Assembly (NCBI GenBank): GCA_014529385.2
Contig: CM043955.1
Coordinates: 149,933,640-149,997,639 of the forward strand
Length of the DNA: 64,000 nt
Direction: 5' to 3'
DNA from: Adiantum capillus-veneris
Lineage: Eukaryota; Streptophyta; Polypodiopsida; Polypodiales; Pteridaceae
The notes below the pieces were generated by a model. The model saw only the letters and a list, made by a program, of their open reading frames with translations. It ran no database searches and had not been told where the DNA came from. Made by a program: the position numbers and the translations under genes. Below are positions 9,476 to 21,074 of this stretch, piece by piece. How positions within the stretch are numbered: the first letter of the stretch is position 1; every line of letters starts with the position of its first letter.

Positions 9476-10982
9476 TAATTAGATAATTTTTTTCTCGTAA
9501 ATAAATTAATTATTTACAAAGTCTGACTTAGTTACACGAACAAGTGAGTGGATGTTGTGTGTGCAAATGAATGAGACTGAGAGAAGGAGAGAGAAGAGAT
9601 ACGACACCGAGAGGTTTGTAAAACCCTCCTCCGAAGGCCCCACTCTCGTCGGCGAGAGTGGTCTACTTGATTGCACAAATGCGTACAATGCAGATGCAAT
9701 GGACAAATGCAAGGGGCTATGCCGATGACGATGACGACGACGACTTGATGGCTGAAATCTGAGATCTTTTAATGGCTGAATTTTGGTACTGTTTCGGTGG
9801 CTGAAAATGACTGTTTTGGCTGCGTTTTCTTGGCTGAAAAATGAGGTTTCTTAGGGCTGAAAACTGATGGTCTTTACGGGCTGAATCTGCTACACTGTAG
9901 GTGAATAATGCCGGTCTTAAATTGCTGCTGAAATCCAAAAACGCCAGGGGCTGAAATTGGTCCTTCTGTCGCCGGGGCTCTGCAAATGCAAAAACGCTAG
10001 GCTGATCTGCTGTGTCGTGATGACGCCGGGGTTGATCTGTTGTGCACAAATCGCCAAGGCTGATCTGATGCAAAAATGCTAGGTCTTCCGTGGAGAAAAC
10101 GCCAGAGTAGTCGCGGGGGTTGGTCTTGTTGAGAAGTTGCCTGTTGAGCAAGGTGCTCCTGCTGCCTCTTCTGCCAAAAAGTGCTAACTTGGGTTTGCTT
10201 ATATATTAACTTAGGAAAATTGCCCTACCTACTTTTGTTGGAAAATCACTTAAAAATAATAAGTGAAAATAACCAAAAATAGGAAAATAGGCTAAATGCA
10301 CTGGAAAATTCCCTTAACTGATGCTAATGGATTCTGATGGGAATTCCGATGATCATGCTGTGTGCAACCGGAGGATATGCATCTATGCTAAGTGACTGGG
10401 CATGCACGGTCTACGAATAGACTCACAAAAGTGCCAGATCACTGCTAATCTAGACTTGATTGAACTGACTGAACCCTGCTGTGGTGTAGCTTGTCCACGG
10501 ACACATAGGGTTGAGATGTGTCACGTGACAAGTCACTGATGTCTCTTTGAGCTACAGGGATAGTGAGAGTTGACAGTATTCTGTTGTACGACTTTATGAA
10601 ATGGAATTCCCGAACATTATACTGACTTGTTCTTGACTTGTTTAAGTGCAGGAACTGATAGACGAAATGACTGCAACATTTTGGTCTGAATGATCTCGAT
10701 AGACATGGTTGCAATAGGGGTTAGTCAATCGGGCATCTATGAGATCTTGAGTGGATCTAGATGCGGTTGCTAATTGCATTGCCGATAAATCATGATCTGA
10801 GATCCAAATGAATGTTGAATGTGATTTGTCATGTGATATCCTGTGATGTGACTGTCGATTGGAACATGTGCTAGAAGTGTGTTCTTAGTGTGTCGGTACT
10901 AACAGTCAGTGTCTGCTAAGACAGTTTATGGCTTCTGTCTATTTTGCAAGCGTAATCGAGGGCGATTACAATGCTTTCAAGA
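9476..10982. other. No gene recognised; GGCTGAAA-rich stretch and unassigned DNA
   Basis: From about 9745 to 9970 the plus strand repeats variants of GGCTGAAA/GGCTGAATTT at irregular 20-40 base spacing. A 144-codon minus-strand ORF at 9717-10151 is a product of this repetition and ends in a run of serines encoded by a GAC-rich stretch. The rest shows no motif that I recognise. The purine and poly-G tract at its right end (10976-10996) abuts an LTR-like repeat, so part of this DNA may be the 3' internal end of a decayed retroelement. Confidence 0.5.
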
Positions 10983-10999
10983 GGGGGGGGGGGGGGTAT

Positions 11000-11890
11000 G
11001 TCACAAATTGGTGACGTGGTTGACCAATGCACATACAGATCCATTCCTACTGCTGAAAACGGCCCCGCGGAAAGCCTTGCAAAATTGTTGACGTGGCACT
11101 GCAGTGTACGGACAGCCCGCAAAACGCGACACACTTCACGAAATTCCGTACAGCCACATGGAAGATGGTACGGACGGGAGTGGGCTGGCTTTTCTAGCTA
11201 CGCAGCGTGGGTTGCTTTTCTACGCAAGAGATGAGAGAGAGAGTCTTTTGCTTTATTTTAGCTCAAGAGAGCTTGTGAGAGAAAATTGAAAGTGCTTTAT
11301 TGGCAAGCTTTTAATTTTCAGCTTTTGGGCTCTGCTTTTAGCATCCCTTGTAACCTCTTTAAATTGGTAGCTTGGGCTCTCACTTCTCACAGCATCTGGA
11401 CGCCGAGTCTGAGAGTGAGTCCCGGCTACTCGCTTGTACTTTGAGTTGTAGATTAATACAAAAATAAATATTGAAAGGGGCGCCAGTCTTTGGGGCCAAT
11501 ATTTCCTAGGCACGGAACTCCGGCGGGCCACTGTCGAATCAATTGTGAACTGTGAACTGTTTTGAAGTGATTATTTGTGGTGTCGCGGTAGATTCTCGAC
11601 TTGGAGTGTCCAAGTCTGCTACACTTTGCTCAAAGATTAATACAAAAAGAAATACCGAAAGGGGTGTCAATCTTTGGGGCCAATCTCTCTTGGCACGGAA
11701 CTGCGCCACTTTGCTCAAAGATTAATACAAAAAGAAATACCGAAAGGGGCGCCAATCTTTGGGGCCAATCTCTCTTGGCACGGAACTGCGCCGGGCCGTG
11801 TCGAATCAATTAAATTGTGAAGTGTGGTAAGTGAATCTCTCTTATGTTGCGACATAATTTAGACTTGGGGTGCCCAACTTTGTTACACAC
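11000..11890 (+). repeat. LTR-like repeat, forward copy, with internal duplications
   Basis: It begins near TGTCACAAATTGG just after a polypurine/poly-G run (10976-10996), as a 3' LTR would. It contains ACGGACAGCCCGCAAAACGC near 11108 and three copies of a module starting GATTAATACAAAAA and containing GGGGCCAAT (11451, 11634, 11719). The same ordered features occur in reverse complement at 13150-13650. Borders are approximate. No coding content was seen. Confidence 0.55.
11622..11791 (+). repeat. 85-bp tandem duplication
   Basis: CACTTTGCTCAAAGATTAAT starts at 11622 and again at 11707. The two 85-bp units are nearly identical. A third, more diverged version of the module lies at about 11451-11545. 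Confidence 0.85.
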
Positions 11891-11891
11891 A

Positions 11892-13149
11892 ATTTTCCAC
11901 TCCCTTTGTTTTGGTCATTGCACATTCTCTCTTTAAGCTAGGAAGGCTCCCTTCCTCTAAAGTAAAAGAAACCTTGAGCACTCACTGCTCACTCATCCTG
12001 AGCTTACACCATCATTTACTTCCGCTGCCACATTACATGTTATCCACACATGCAAAGCTAAAGCTAGTTGGAGATGAGGGAACACAAGCCTCATATGCAA
12101 GAGAGAAGGTAAATAGAGTAGCCTCCTATGCAAGAGAGAATGTAAAAAGAGTAGTTCTAAAAATAGAAAACTACCTCTAAAGGATTTAGTGTGAGTATTT
12201 TTAAAATAACTTGAAAGATAAGGCGTTTTCGAAAAATTGGCTGGTAGCCTTAAAGAAATGGCGAGATGAACAACTTTCATGTTCAAAGTTTTTCGATTTG
12301 AAGATTACAAAAGGGAGATTTCTTTTCGTTTTTTTCGTGGGACTGTACCAGAGAGAGCATAGGTACTTTTGTCTTCTTGGCTCTTGAAGCTCCATGCAAT
12401 TCTCAGTTGAAGGAAAATTCTCTATGCTCTTCTCAAGGCTCATATCTTCTCTTTCTCTCTCTTGCACGAGTCTCTATGGCCATTTATATTGCTTACAATG
12501 GAACATGTATTACTTCTTACTTCTTATGTATTCCTCTTTTCCAACTTGAGTTCTTGCTTAATTTCCATAGATCTCATCATCCACGAGTTGTTTAAGGCCT
12601 TGGTATTGAGTCCTATGAGTTAATTCACAAGATGCTTAAGTCTCTATTTCTCTAATTCGAATAGCGGGAAGTGGGATTAACATTGCAAGTAATCAAATGC
12701 TTTTCGGTTGAAGAGAACTGTTAATACAAGTCCTTTTGGAGGGGGGTCTGCTCCAAAAAGTCCGGCCCTTAATTGGTGTTGAATTCCCTCTCTCTCTAAT
12801 TGTGTTTCAGTTCATGTATGCATGCGTGATTAATCTTGATGAAATTATGCACGACTTTTCAAATGTTAGCTACAACATGCTTAGTTATACACAAAGTGAT
12901 TTCTCCACAAATTAATCTCCATTTTTCCGTTGTTATATTGCAAATACTCTGACATCAATTAAGAGAATCTAATCACCAACATGCCATTAGAGAAGCATGC
13001 ATCAATCACACAAGAATGAAAGGCTTGAGCTTGAGAGCTTGGAGAAGAAGAGATCTCTTGTTGGAGGTTAGGTCAAAAAGACATTTTACATCTTCAAGAT
13101 GTGATTTACGAATTGGAACTCACTAGAGCCCGGGCTAACATAGGAATTG
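11892..13149. other. No gene recognised between the inverted LTR-like repeats
   Basis: Short ORFs on both strands show no domain signature. The DNA is AT-rich with some CT-rich tracts. It separates the forward and inverted LTR-like repeats. Confidence 0.4.
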
Positions 13150-13650
13150 ACACGGTGTCACGGGATGGGCACCACGTGCCAACAGAAAAGAAAAGATTGA
13201 ACAATTTTCAACACTTCAAATAACAATTGAATTGAAAGAGATGCACGAAACACGAGACGGGGAGGGGCGTAGTTCCACCCCAAGAGAGCACTAGCCCCAA
13301 ACCTTGGCGTCCCTTTCTGTATTTCTTTATATTGCTTGAACTCAGTACAATGCTGGTACTCCATCCTTTGCACCTCTACGCGGGAGCGTGTTGGAGAATG
13401 AGCCCTTGGCTCGTATTTAAAGACCCTTGGCCTCTCAAAAGCAGTTATATGAAAAGCATCACAGCTCTAAAAGCAACTGGGCCAAAAGCTGCCAGTGCAT
13501 TTTGCAGAAATTTGTACAGTTGCCACGTCATCAACGTAAAATGTGGAAATCCGTACAGGTGCCACGTCAGCATGTTGGCGCGTTTTGCGGGCTGTCCGTA
13601 GAGATGCTGCCACATCATTATTTCTTCATGCTAGAGTTTTCTGTGTGTGT
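13150..13650 (-). repeat. LTR-like repeat, inverted copy
   Basis: Read on the minus strand, it has in order the ACGGACAGCCCGCAAAACGC block (13577-13600), GACGTGGCAC (near 13560), then a module with AAGAAATACAGAAAGGGACG and TTTGGGGC (13270-13330). These match the forward repeat at 11000-11890 in the same order, but with about 80 bp less between modules. Borders are approximate. Confidence 0.55.
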
Positions 13651-14378
13651 GTTGGTCTTGCTTTATTTAAATGTCTTTAGGTCACCGGGGCCCCATCGTA
13701 CGGGGTCCCATAAGTTGGTGGGAACTCCTCTTTAGAAATAGGCAACTCGGCAAGACTTTGCGAGTCGGTAAAACTTCTTCTGCTGCTGCTTCTTCTTCTG
13801 CTACTTCTTCACTTACGGTTTAGGCTCCTCGGCGGGATCTGCATGTTGGCTCCGTTCTTTAGTGGCTTGACACGTCAATAGTTCGTGACATGCGCTCACC
13901 TGCAATGTCACTTAATGGTCTCCAAATGAACTACATTGCCCGCACGTTACAACATTAGCAAAATTGGGTGACAAAAACTCTTGAATTAGTCTCAAACTTA
14001 TTGCTCTTGGTTCATTCTCTTCCTCTGCATTGTATTTGTCTCCTTCCTTGTGTGCTTTTCTCTTCATTCCTTGAGGGACAAGTGGGATTAGTCAGTAGTG
14101 AGAGGGTCCTCAGATGCTAAGGCTTGATATCCATGTGGTCATATGTCTTTTGTAGTTCAATGACATGATATGAATGGCTATCTTATTTTGTAGAGTCTGT
14201 TAGAGCCTATATGGCTTGTATCTCAACCTATTTTGGCAAGGATAGCCACAATTCTACAAGTTAAATTACGTTATATTTGGGAAAAAGTTGTCAGGGAGAA
14301 ATTAGATCATGCATATTGCTCACATACTCGTTTCAATCAACTCAATGTTAATGTGGTTTGTTCGATTCTTGTGAACAG
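13651..14378. other. Non-coding DNA upstream of the first recognised GT47 exon
   Basis: No exon was recognised here. A CTTCTTCTGCTG-type triplet run lies at 13778-13811. The last bases form a good 3' splice site (pyrimidine-rich tract, then GTGAACAG ending at 14378). It is probably intronic if the gene is intact. Confidence 0.5.
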
Positions 14379-15387
14379 GGAGGAAAAATACGGAGCAAGC
14401 TAATGTCCGTTCTAAAAGATGAACCTGGAGTTGTCATAGAGGAAGGTTCAGCAGGAGATACGGGTAGAGCAGCTGCACAAAATGGCATGCGCAGGTCAGT
14501 AAGATGCAAAAAGCTTAGAAAGTTGACCCTAAGTGTTTGATGATATTTTTTTTGAATTATGTAGTTCTGTATACTGCTTGAGCCCTGCTGGAGATACACC
14601 GTCATCGGCTCGACTTTTTGATGCAATTGTGAGTGGATGTATTCCTGTCATAGTCAGTGATGAGTTGGAGCTTCCATTTGAAGGCATACTTGACTACAGG
14701 AAGGTCTGACATCATTGCTAAGTTGTATTTCATATCTACATATGAAGCTTGAACTATTAGTTGATCAAAGCTTTTGTTGTCAGAGGATAATGCCCATATC
14801 TACTACACTTTTGCAGATAGTCATTTTTGTGTCATCATCACAAGCAATCCAGCCAGGCTGGCTTATAAATCACCTACGAAGCATAAGTTCAAAACAGGTG
14901 TCACAATTACAATCCCAGCTCGTGAAGGTATTCGCTTTGATCTTTGATTTTTCAGTTAGCTCTCGGCCAATGTCGTGTGTGCATGTTTGCATGATGTGAT
15001 TGGAAGTGTGGCACACAACGGCAAGCGATTTTAAATACAGATTCTTGGTGTCGTTAATGTGAACCGTTTTTTCAATATATGTATTACCCACAATCTTCTG
15101 TTTTGACAGCTGTCAAAGCATTTTGGGTACTCTCATCCCGCCCAGCCTTTGGGACCTGAGGACCTGACTTGGAGGATGGTAAGTTGGTTTGGCAAGAAGC
15201 ATAGGATTGTTTCTTATTTGTTGAGTGTTTCCAGTCGTGCTCAGATTGGATTATGGTTTTTCAGATTGCGGGGAAGTTACCCCTTATCAAGCTACACATT
15301 CGTCGCGCACAGCGAGTAGTTGAAGGATCACGAAATGTTTGCAGCTGTGATTGTCACCGTGGAAACCAAACATCATCGTTGCTTTAG
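14379..15387 (+). CDS. GT47 exostosin-family glycosyltransferase, last five exons
   Basis: Five exons join in frame: 14379-14494, 14565-14703, 14817-14927, 15110-15178 and 15265-15387, each bounded by GT and AG and ending at TAG 15385-15387. The product has the plant exostosin C-terminal signature: [75 protein letters not shown] and [14 protein letters not shown]. Such proteins are type II Golgi enzymes that build cell-wall polysaccharides; the DELELP segment belongs to the nucleotide-sugar binding half. The N-terminal exons, including the membrane anchor, were not found in the 14 kb upstream. Either a very long intron separates them or this is a transposed 3' fragment. No stop or splice defect is visible. 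The donor sugar cannot be named. Confidence 0.88.
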
Positions 15388-16429
15388 TTTCATGGTTTCA
15401 TGCTTTAACACAAGATAGAGGCCCTGGGATGGGGTAGCAGCTTTCAGCTGTCTTGGGAAGTAGGCTCAAAAATGCATGACGTTGCAACTTGACTCGACAT
15501 GGTACTTGCCAAGTGCTCTTCAACATGCTGCGGAATCATAAAATATGTATCTGCAGTGTCGAGTATTGTCATTACAAAAAAACGGGTCTGCTGATGTGAT
15601 CTTGAGCATGCGTCATAGATGAGTGATGCTTTTAAATTATCTCTAGATGATCTGGCCATATAGAGCAGCATAGCTTGGTCTTATTTTTTGGGGGATGCAA
15701 GCTTTAAAATTCATGTTTGCGTGTGCAAAAAAAGATCGTGCTTTATTCGTCTTGCAAATTCTATAAGCAGAGCATTCGAATTACTATTTTGTGCAATTCT
15801 TGCTAGTTTTTTTACCTGTGGCCTCGTCACACGATGCTGATTGTGTGTATGTAGTCTGATGCTATTTACTGTAAAGGATGCAGGATCGTGGATGAGTTCT
15901 GTTTTATCTATTATGTTATTGAGTTGATTCAGTGAAGGTGGTGGTAGGCAGATGAGGTTGTAAGATGTCAGTAATGTGTTGGTTTTTTTGCCTCTTAAGA
16001 GTGGACAGTCATGGAGTAGCTGAGTTTCAAATGAAGCAAGCTGTAGGGCGATACAGTAGGTAGATTCTACAGACACATATAGAATCAAGTCTTTTATGAC
16101 ATATTCCTCAAGCGTAGAGTTCTATCATCATACATTGGCAGTCTTGGCCCTTAGAGTTTTGAAGCTCTTCTAGACTCATCATCGCAGTATGTTGCTGTTG
16201 GGAGATCTAGGAGAATGGGGGCCAAAGTTCTCGAACATAACATCCACTTGACACTTATCACCATCTCTCTCTTTTCAAGTGTACATGCACAATTTATGCT
16301 TGAAGCAAAGAAAATTTTCTTGAATTATGTACTTCATAAATGTGTGTACAAAACTTTCGAGCATATGTAACCACGTGGTCTCAAAATCATCTTGTGGTCT
16401 TAAGTATCAGACATAGATTCAAATGTGTT
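15388..16429. other. Probable 3' UTR and intergenic DNA
   Basis: No ORF with a recognisable domain. The segment follows the GT47 stop codon and is AT-rich and low in repeats. Confidence 0.4.
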
Positions 16430-17490
16430 ATCCAATTATTAAGAGGGTCTGTGACTCAAAACATGAGCTACAACATTTAGGTTAGTATTGAGTGTTTGGT
16501 TGAATACTCTAAATGAAGGCAATCAACAAAAATAGGTTTTATCATTTATTAAAGATTGAAACAATAAATATTTACTTTGTTGATTAGTTTTATTATTAAA
16601 TCAACATCTATTGAATAATGTTTCTACATCTTTAAAGTATGCACTATAGAAGGTAACTATTTGTCATATGTACTGAATTTTGATTCAAAAAGTTTTAACT
16701 TTACGGCTCTCAAATATTGGTGGATAGTTATCTTGCATAAGAACTGCATCAATACCTTTTTCACTAGCATTACTTATGATAAACAAAGAATAGTGAAGCA
16801 AAATTAGGCAATTATAAAACAAATGCATTGGTTAAATGATTCTTTAGTAAATTAAATGAGCTTTCTTGCAAAGCACTCCATACATAAAGAATATTGTTTT
16901 CAGTAGAAGAGTCGAATTATAAGACTTATAAACAAAACTATGAACAATTTTTTTATAATGACTACGAAAACCAATAAATGAACATACCTCAAATAAAATC
17001 TTAGGTTTAAGCCATGATTGAATAACTTCAATTTTCTTTGAGTCGACCTAAATTCCCTTGTCCGAAACAATATGTTCTATATATATTCCAAATATTTTCT
17101 TAGAGTCAAATAATTCCCTTCTTCAAAACAATATCCTCCAAATATTTAATTTTTGATTGAAAAAATAAACTTCTTTTGGAATTCAAATACAAATGGTTTT
17201 GTATAAGCAGGTCAAATATACATATTAAGTGTTCTTTATGTTCTTATTCAGATTTATTAAATGCCAAAATATCGTCAAAAAAGACAAAAAAATCTCGGTG
17301 ATCGATAAAAATTTTCTTCATCATGCGTGTCAAATGTCTAGTGCATTTGTAAAACCCAACGGCATAACAAGAAACTCGTAGTGCTTAGTTTGTGTCTTAT
17401 ATACAGTTTTATAGACATCTTCTTCAAACATCTTGACTTGATGGTACCCATATTTAAAGTTAATTTTAATGAACATGTTTGTCCCTTTCA
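16430..17490 (-). pseudogene. AT-rich Ty3/gypsy RT-RNase H relic
   Basis: The minus strand, read in shifting frames, gives INFKYGYHQVKM and YEFLVMPLGFTNA (17350-17480), FFDDILAF (near 17265), AVLMQDNYPPIFESRK (near 16740) and NVVAHVLSHRP (near 16450). This is the order of a gypsy reverse transcriptase followed by RNase H. Stops and frameshifts are dense, and the base composition is far more AT-rich than in the other elements, as expected for an old copy decayed by loss of methylated cytosines. Confidence 0.75.
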
Positions 17491-18340
17491 GTTATGACAA
17501 TCTGTGGACTTGTCGACGCTACAATTTGGATGCTTCCTATGTATTGAGTGCCAACAAATAAGCATAGATTTAATATGGAATAGAATTCTTTTCATTGAAA
17601 AGGGTTTGTCTGATGAGAAGTGATGTCTGTTATACGCGTTGTTACACTGGTTGAATGTATCATGTATGTTAGGTTTTGTTGTGTCATGGTGAGAATGAAG
17701 CAACTTGCATGAGCTATACAAGCGGCTCCCTCCACTTCAAGGAGAGGTTGAGGTAGACGAAGGCTCTTTAAAGGAAGAGAGGATTGCTCGAGCAAAATTT
17801 AGTATGCCTAAAAATTTTTAGAATTGAGTATGATAGGGTCTACAGGCGGGTCTGATATAGACACAACTTTGTTTTCAAGGCTGAAATCTTTCCTTGAGGA
17901 GGAGGCAATTGTGTTGTTGGCATGTGCTCGATCAAGCGTGGCGGTACTGTTTTCCTCCTTCACTTTTAGGTGGTCGTACGGATCATGGCTACATCCATTA
18001 TAATGGTGCAAGCATTTTGTGCCGTGCCCTAAAGGCAAAAAAACATGCATACCTTCCATGGAATGCTTGGGTACTGCACGAAGGATGTGGACAAAGCATA
18101 TTATAAAATTTTTTCTCACAACATTAGTCCATATGATATCAACAAGGGCATTGAGTTGTACACACGATACATGGTTGATGAAAGTAAAAAAGAGTGTGCT
18201 TGATGCACACAAACATTTTTGATTGTGCCCTTATGTATTGGAAGTTTAACTTACACACCTAATCGCCAATAATTTCCTCTCAACATTGCACCACATGCTT
18301 AGTTCTAGCAAGTTTTACCCATTGTTATCATGGATAGCAC
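17491..18340. other. Unassigned DNA
   Basis: Several short ORFs on both strands (for example 17808-18212 minus and 17894-18106 plus) lack recognisable domains or coherent codon structure. It may be the continuation of a decayed element. Confidence 0.35.
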
Positions 18341-18424
18341 CTTTTCAAGGTTGTGATATGCCGTTGAAGAAGATAAGGGCACCTTTCCAAGGTTGTGATA
18401 TGCCATTGAAGAAGATAAGAGCAC
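18341..18424 (+). repeat. 42-bp tandem duplication
   Basis: Two adjacent copies share CAAGGTTGTGATATGCC and TTGAAGAAGATAAG with two or three differences. The unit is a multiple of three, so an ORF (18286-18591) reads through with a duplicated APFQGCDMPLKKIR. No function is recognised for that ORF. Confidence 0.85.
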
Positions 18425-18807
18425 TTTGGCAATGCATTATTTTCCCGTCCACAACCACAAACCAATATGTTATTGACATATTCATGCAGACGAGGCTTAT
18501 GCAAATGTCCAATTTTGACTGGATTGGTTCTTGCGACGATGATAAGAAATACACAGTTTTACTCTCCCTCCTTCCTTGTTATTTCTTATGAGATTTGTTA
18601 CTCAAAATTGTTAACCATTGTTGTTTTCTCTTGTGTGTGCCCAGTGGCTACGTAAATTTCTTAAGGACATGTGAAGGGTTTGTTATCAACATTGCGCTTG
18701 GAGATGTGCATGCAGGAAATGACCGACATAGCTTGGACGGGAACCCTAGAGGCTCAAAGGACAAGGCAACCATCACGCTATAGGATATCGACGATGAACA
18801 TGATGGC

Positions 18808-19075
18808 ATGAATTCTTGTTGAAATGTAATACTTTCCTTTTACTTCGTGTTCTAATAGCCTCTATATTGATCGCAATGTTGATGGCGTCCTCCAATCCTT
18901 GTGAGAGCAAAGAATCACAACCTCCAAAAGTGAAGGTTCCAATTAGAATGATGTATACAAGTTCTCATGAACTCTTGTTGAAATGTGATACTTTGCTTTT
19001 GCTTCTTGTTTTAATAGTCTCTATACTATTGGCAGCATTGATGGAGTCCTCGAGTCCTTAGGAGAAGGAAGAGAC
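18808..19075 (+). repeat. Imperfect direct duplication (period about 158 bp)
   Basis: CATGAATTCTTGTTGAAATG at about 18808 recurs as CATGAACTCTTGTTGAAATG at about 18966. Each is followed by a similar stretch ending in GACACAACCTC or TCACAACCTCC. An 81-codon ORF (18816-19061) spans both copies and shows a duplicated hydrophobic segment; I do not consider it a gene. Confidence 0.75.
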
Positions 19076-19509
19076 ACAACCTCTAGAGAAAGATGCAATG
19101 ATGGAGAGACTTCTGTAGATGTGGCACCAGCTATGTGGAGACGTTGCGGAGGATTCTATGCCACTCTGAACATTCATCAATAACTCCATAGCATTAAAAC
19201 AATGATAAGCGAATACGAAATAAATGTAAAAGATGTGCAAGTCTCCCAAATAGGTGTTTAGAGGAGCAAGTACAATGTTTGCATAGGGAAGTTGAAAGTG
19301 CGCTTGTGTGCGGATGTGTGTGTGCACGGTGTGGTGCGTGAGGAGAAGGGGAGAAGCAAGAGTGCATGGCTATGTGGGTGGAGCAAACCTCAAGAATGAG
19401 AGGAGCTTCTTATTCTTTGGTATATTAAGAATAAGGTTAGTGTATGTACACACACTGTATGATTGAACACCGGACGTTCGGCCCAATACTTGCAATGGTT
19501 CTTGCTTGT
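19076..19509. other. No gene recognised
   Basis: This is a short spacer before the recognisable part of Gyp-2. GTGTGTGCG-rich stretches are present near 19300. Nothing else stands out. Confidence 0.35.
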
Positions 19510-20017
19510 TGCAGGTTCAAGACATATTTGCTGCCATAAAAGTTCTATGTATTCACCAAGTCAAACCTTTTGCCGGATGTAGAACAATATTTAACGCCTA
19601 GCAAGTGCATCCTAAAGTGGACTATGGAGTTGCAAGAGTATGAATTGAAGTTCAAAGTTGATCATTTTGTTAAGTCTCACCTGATGGACATAGTGGTACA
19701 CAAGGGAGGGGAGCTACCATCTTATCCAAGAGTTGACAAGGATGATCACGAAGAGGAAGTGAATATTGTGGATGTGTGTATGATAATGTTAAGAAAGATA
19801 ATTTAAAGAAACCGTTTTATGGCATCAAGAAGTTTTTGCATGAGTTTGAACAGATACAATTTAAGCATATTCCTCGTGAGCAAAATAAAGAAGTTGATGA
19901 GTTGGCACTAGGGACAAGCTGGATGCTTCGGTAGCTCCTTTAAAGGTCAAAGGGGCCTTGTATGTAGGAAGAGAGCCACTACAAGATGTATAAGTATTTC
20001 TTGGTAGAGGCCAATAT
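19510..20017 (+). pseudogene. Gyp-2 RNase H region (Tat-like gypsy relic, left part)
   Basis: The plus-strand frames give SNLLPDVEQYLTP, CILKWTMELQEYELKF and SHLMDIVVHKGG, aligning by eye with the first RNase H domain of Gyp-4. They then give FYGIKKFLHEFEQIQFKHIP and REQNKEVDELAL, the end of an additional archaeal-type RNase H as in Gyp-4. Frameshifts and stops are frequent. It is split at 20017 by Cop-2 and resumes at 25056. Confidence 0.8.
20013..20017. repeat. Cop-2 target site duplication, left copy (AATAT)
   Basis: AATAT recurs exactly at 25051-25055 beyond the other LTR of Cop-2. Confidence 0.92.
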
Positions 20018-20242
20018 TATTAGAATTAGGATTGCAGAGAAACACACACAGCTTGGAGAAGACGAAGGAAGCTCAAGGCACACAATAGAGAGTGTGTTAC
20101 TTGGTATGCAATGGAAAGATAGATAGCCCTAGAGCGATGGGCGTATATACAATGCACGGGGGAAAAAACCTCCTAAACAGGGAAAAAATGCCCCGGCGGT
20201 CCTAATGTGTTCACATATCACTACCACATGTATATGGTAACA
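20018..20242 (-). repeat. Cop-2 3' LTR
   Basis: On the plus strand it runs from TATTAGAATTAGG to TATGGTAACA. Its partner starts TGTTGGAATTAGG, so this copy has lost the canonical terminal TG/CA base at its outer end. Differences from the other LTR are few but clear. Confidence 0.92.
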
Positions 20243-20333
20243 AATCCCCCTTAGCGTGATGCGGTGAACGAGAGCTGGCACATGAGTAAAGGGAAGTGCC
20301 ATGCCTTGAGGACATGATCAATCCACAAAGGGG

Positions 20334-21074
20334 AGTAAGCCCAAAGCTTTGCGGAAAGCTTCAAGCTTCTCACGAGACAATGCCTTTGTAAAAAAAAAAT
20401 TCTGCAAGGTTGTCCTGTGTTGGCACATAAGCCAAGCTGACCTCTCCTGCTGAGAGCCTCTCCCTGACATAGTGGTAATGCACCTCAATGTGCTTTGTGC
20501 GAGCATGTAAAACTGGGTTCCTCACAACTGCCAATGTGCTCTGACTGTCAGTGTAGATAGTGTTGGCAGTGTCCTGTCCAACACCCAAATCAGCCATAAG
20601 GCGTATGAGCCATACACACTCAACCGTAGCTATGAAAACTACCCTGTACTCAACCTCACAACTCAAAGTGGCCACAATAGGTTGCTTGTTGCTCAACCAT
20701 GATATACATGAACTGCCAAGCATGAAACAAAAACCACTTGTGGAGACTCGCGTGTCAAAACAACCAACCCAATCTGAGTCCGAAAAAGCATGTAAATCTG
20801 GCGGCAATGATCCCCCCTTGGGATAAAACAAGCCAAGATGTAAAGTGCCACTAAGGTAGCGAAAAATCCTCTTGACAGCCTGCCAATGCTTAGACCCTGG
20901 GCTATGCATAAACCTGCTAACCTGTGAGACTGCAAACTGAATATCTGGCCTCGTGTTGCATACATAAATGAGGTAGGCAACAACAGTTTGGTAAAGAGTG
21001 ACATCAGCAGGATCACCAGCATCATGTAGACTCAATTTCAAACCTGTTTCCATGGGATGGCAATAGGTTTGCAA
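20334..21074 (-). pseudogene. Cop-2 RNase H and RT C-terminus
   Basis: The minus frame carries TRPDIQFAVSQVSRFMHSPG, ISWLSNKQPIVATLSCEVEY, YTDSQSTLAVVRNPV, ARTKHIEVHYHYVRERL and, after a frame slip in an A-run near 20390, ALSREKLEAFRKALGL. This is the copia RT tail followed by RNase H. An in-frame TDSQS supplies the catalytic Asp. It parallels residues about 1150-1393 of the Cop-3 polyprotein. Confidence 0.88.

Noticed and set aside
9717-10151. 144-codon minus-strand ORF
   Set aside because: It is composed of repeated GGCTGAAA-type phrases and a terminal Ser run from a GAC repeat, with no domain; treated as low-complexity chance.
18816-19061. Small hydrophobic protein gene
   Set aside because: The ORF is produced by two copies of an imperfect direct repeat and shows no start context, domain or conserved neighbour.
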